From positions 1 to 14,361 of the forward strand of contig VBQB01000003.1 of NCBI GenBank assembly GCA_005887855.1: 14,361 bases of DNA, in the 5' to 3' direction. Under the pieces are notes generated by a model. The model searched no databases. It saw nothing but the letters and a program-made list of their open reading frames with translations, and was not told the DNA's origin. Within the stretch, counting starts at the first letter, position 1; every line of letters starts with the position of its first letter. Source of the DNA: Verrucomicrobiota bacterium (GTDB taxonomy: Bacteria > Verrucomicrobiota > Verrucomicrobiae > Chthoniobacterales > UBA10450). Position numbers and translations under genes: made by a program. Positions 12,982 to 14,361 of this stretch are shown in pieces.

Positions 12982-14361
12982 ATGGCCATTGAGCTCACGC
13001 GCAATTTTTGCATCATCGCGCACATCGATCACGGCAAGACGACTTTGTCGGATCGATTGCTCGAACGCACGGGCACAATCCACGAGCGCGACAAGCAGGA
13101 TCAGCTCCTTGATTCGATGGACCTGGAGCGCGAGCGGGGGATCACGATCAAAGCGCATCCCGTGACGATGCGTTACACCAGCAAGACGGGTGACACCTAC
13201 CGGCTCAACCTGCTCGACACCCCCGGGCATGTCGATTTTGCTTATGAAGTCTCCCGCAGCCTCGCCGCGTGCGAAGGCGCGCTTTTGATCGTCGATGCAG
13301 CCCAAGGCGTTGAAGCGCAGACGGTGGCAAACGTTCACCTCGCGCATAAACAGGGCCTGACCATTGTGCCAGTCATAAACAAGATCGATTTGCCAAACGC
13401 CGATGTGCCCGCCGTGCACCGACAATTGGAGGAAATCCTTGCTATTCCCTCCGAGGAGGCGATCGAAGCGAGCGCGAAGATGGGAATCGGCATCGATGAA
13501 ATTCTTGAGGCGATTGTAAAACGAATCCCGCCGCCACAAAAACCGGAGGATGAAACTTTGCGCGCTCTCGTCTTCGATTCCGTGTTTGACGTTTACCGCG
13601 GCGTGGTCGGCTACGTGCGCGTCGTTTCCGGAACGATGGAGATCAATCACGCGATCACGTTGATGAGTAACAATGCGCGCTACGAGATCAAAGAAGTGGG
13701 TGTGTTTACACCGAAAATGTTCGTGCAGCCGAGGCTAAACCCGGGGGATGTCGGTTATTTCATCGCGAATATCAAAACGACCGCCGATATAAAGATCGGC
13801 GACACGATTACGGACCAGCGCCGTCCTGCGCGCCAGGCGCTTCCGGGCTTTCACGAGATTCATCCGATGGTGTTCAGCGGGATCTATCCAATTAACACCG
13901 GCGACTTCGAACATTTGAAGGCGGCAATCGGGAAACTGCGCTTGAACGACGCAGCGTTCGTCTACGTGCCGGAAAGCTCGGTCGCGCTTGGATTCGGTTT
14001 TCGTTGCGGCTTTCTCGGCCTGTTACACATGGAAATCATCCAGGAACGGCTCCGGCGCGAGTATGACATGGATATCATCGCCACGAGCCCAAGCGTGGTT
14101 TATGAAGTCCTGACAACGCGCGGCGAAAAACTGTTGATCGACAATCCCGCGCACTTGCCGAATCCGAGCACGATCGAGGAGATTCGAGAGCCGATTGTAA
14201 AGGCCTACGTGCTTTGCCCGAACGAAAACATCGGTGACATCCTGCAATTAATTCTGGAGAAGCGGGGCCAAATGGACCGGACCGAGTCGCTCGATACACG
14301 CCGCGTGATGTTGCATTGCGAACTGCCGCTCAATGAAATTCTCGTCGACTTTAATGACAAG
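12982..14361 (+). CDS. lepA: Elongation factor 4 (LepA), N-terminal 460 residues, cut by window edge
   Basis: A translational GTPase that acts on the ribosome and is thought to help with stalled or mis-set elongation or with subunit biogenesis. The G-domain motifs are intact: AHIDHGKTT (13-21), RGITIKA (52-58), DTPGHVDF (79-86) and NKID (133-136). LepA-specific stretches follow, including RALVFDSVFDVYRGVVGYVRV (from about 194), VGVFTPKM, the GFRCGFLGLLHMEIIQERL block and an SPSVVYEVLTTRGE segment. The frame is open to the window end; LepA is normally about 600 residues, so the last quarter with the C-terminal domain is missing. ATG 12982 places the G1 motif at the usual distance; an in-frame TTG at 12940 is unlikely. 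No SD is seen. It is divergent from the FHA gene. Confidence 0.97.
   Translation, partial: MAIELTRNFCIIAHIDHGKTTLSDRLLERTGTIHERDKQDQLLDSMDLERERGITIKAHPVTMRYTSKTGDTYRLNLLDTPGHVDFAYEVSRSLAACEGALLIVDAAQGVEAQTVANVHLAHKQGLTIVPVINKIDLPNADVPAVHRQLEEILAIPSEEAIEASAKMGIGIDEILEAIVKRIPPPQKPEDETLRALVFDSVFDVYRGVVGYVRVVSGTMEINHAITLMSNNARYEIKEVGVFTPKMFVQPRLNPGDVGYFIANIKTTADIKIGDTITDQRRPARQALPGFHEIHPMVFSGIYPINTGDFEHLKAAIGKLRLNDAAFVYVPESSVALGFGFRCGFLGLLHMEIIQERLRREYDMDIIATSPSVVYEVLTTRGEKLLIDNPAHLPNPSTIEEIREPIVKAYVLCPNENIGDILQLILEKRGQMDRTESLDTRRVMLHCELPLNEILVDFNDK

Noticed and set aside
12835..13650. Long minus-strand open frame of 271 codons opposite the start of lepA
   Set aside because: It lies almost wholly antisense to the clearly conserved lepA G domain, shows no recognisable domain, and runs into repeat-like intergenic sequence at one end; it is a shadow of lepA codon use.
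1..14361. Search for CRISPR arrays, defence systems, phage or transposon genes, tRNAs and riboswitches
   Set aside because: No regularly spaced direct repeats, no transposase, integrase or nuclease-helicase gene sets, and no cloverleaf or aptamer-like region were recognised.

Overview
The window looks like chromosomal DNA of a free-living Gram-negative bacterium. My best guess is a soil Verrucomicrobiota of the Chthoniobacterales/Spartobacteria type. This rests on the overall protein flavour, the moderately high GC and the lack of strong Shine-Dalgarno (SD) sequences before most starts; it is an inference, not a demonstrated placement. There are 13 protein genes plus one cut by the left edge; the right-most gene (lepA) is also cut. 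No tRNA, rRNA, CRISPR array, transposase or integrase is visible. No gene-free stretch exceeds 300 bases; the longest is the 169-base gap before lepA.

Layout. At the left, on the minus strand and read right to left, lie a PHP-domain phosphoesterase, a DUF1330 protein, a phosphoglucomutase/phosphomannomutase-type enzyme and the start of apolipoprotein N-acyltransferase (lnt, off the edge). A single plus-strand gene, DUF1802, sits between this block and the next. It is divergent from the PHP gene with only 29 bp between starts, and its stop codon overlaps that of the neighbouring exporter. From 4150 to 12812 runs a long minus-strand array: FHA protein with a C-terminal membrane anchor, HAD phosphatase, STAS anti-sigma-factor antagonist, FkbM methyltransferase, WaaE/KdtX-like GT2, WaaG-like GT4, second GT4, heptosyltransferase-like GT9 and an MsbA-like ABC exporter. 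Several junctions are tight (2-bp gap, TGATG, ATGA). At the right edge lepA (elongation factor 4) runs on the plus strand.

How the genes fit together. The GT2/GT4/GT4/GT9/MsbA set reads as assembly of a lipopolysaccharide core or similar glycolipid on the cytoplasmic face followed by flipping across the inner membrane. FkbM may O-methylate a sugar. The mutase could supply hexose-1-phosphate for nucleotide sugars, and Lnt finishes lipoprotein acylation, so the neighbourhood is broadly about envelope building. Upstream FHA and STAS genes are phospho-signalling modules whose kinases are not in view.

The most notable signals are: an A8 slippery tract at the end of fkbM where a -1 slip would fuse the methyltransferase in frame to the following glycosyltransferase; several short palindromic or inverted-repeat elements in the intergenic gaps; a candidate near-leaderless promoter for lepA; and a WaaG-like enzyme whose EX7E motif has become DX7Q. 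None of these amounts to proof of a new system.
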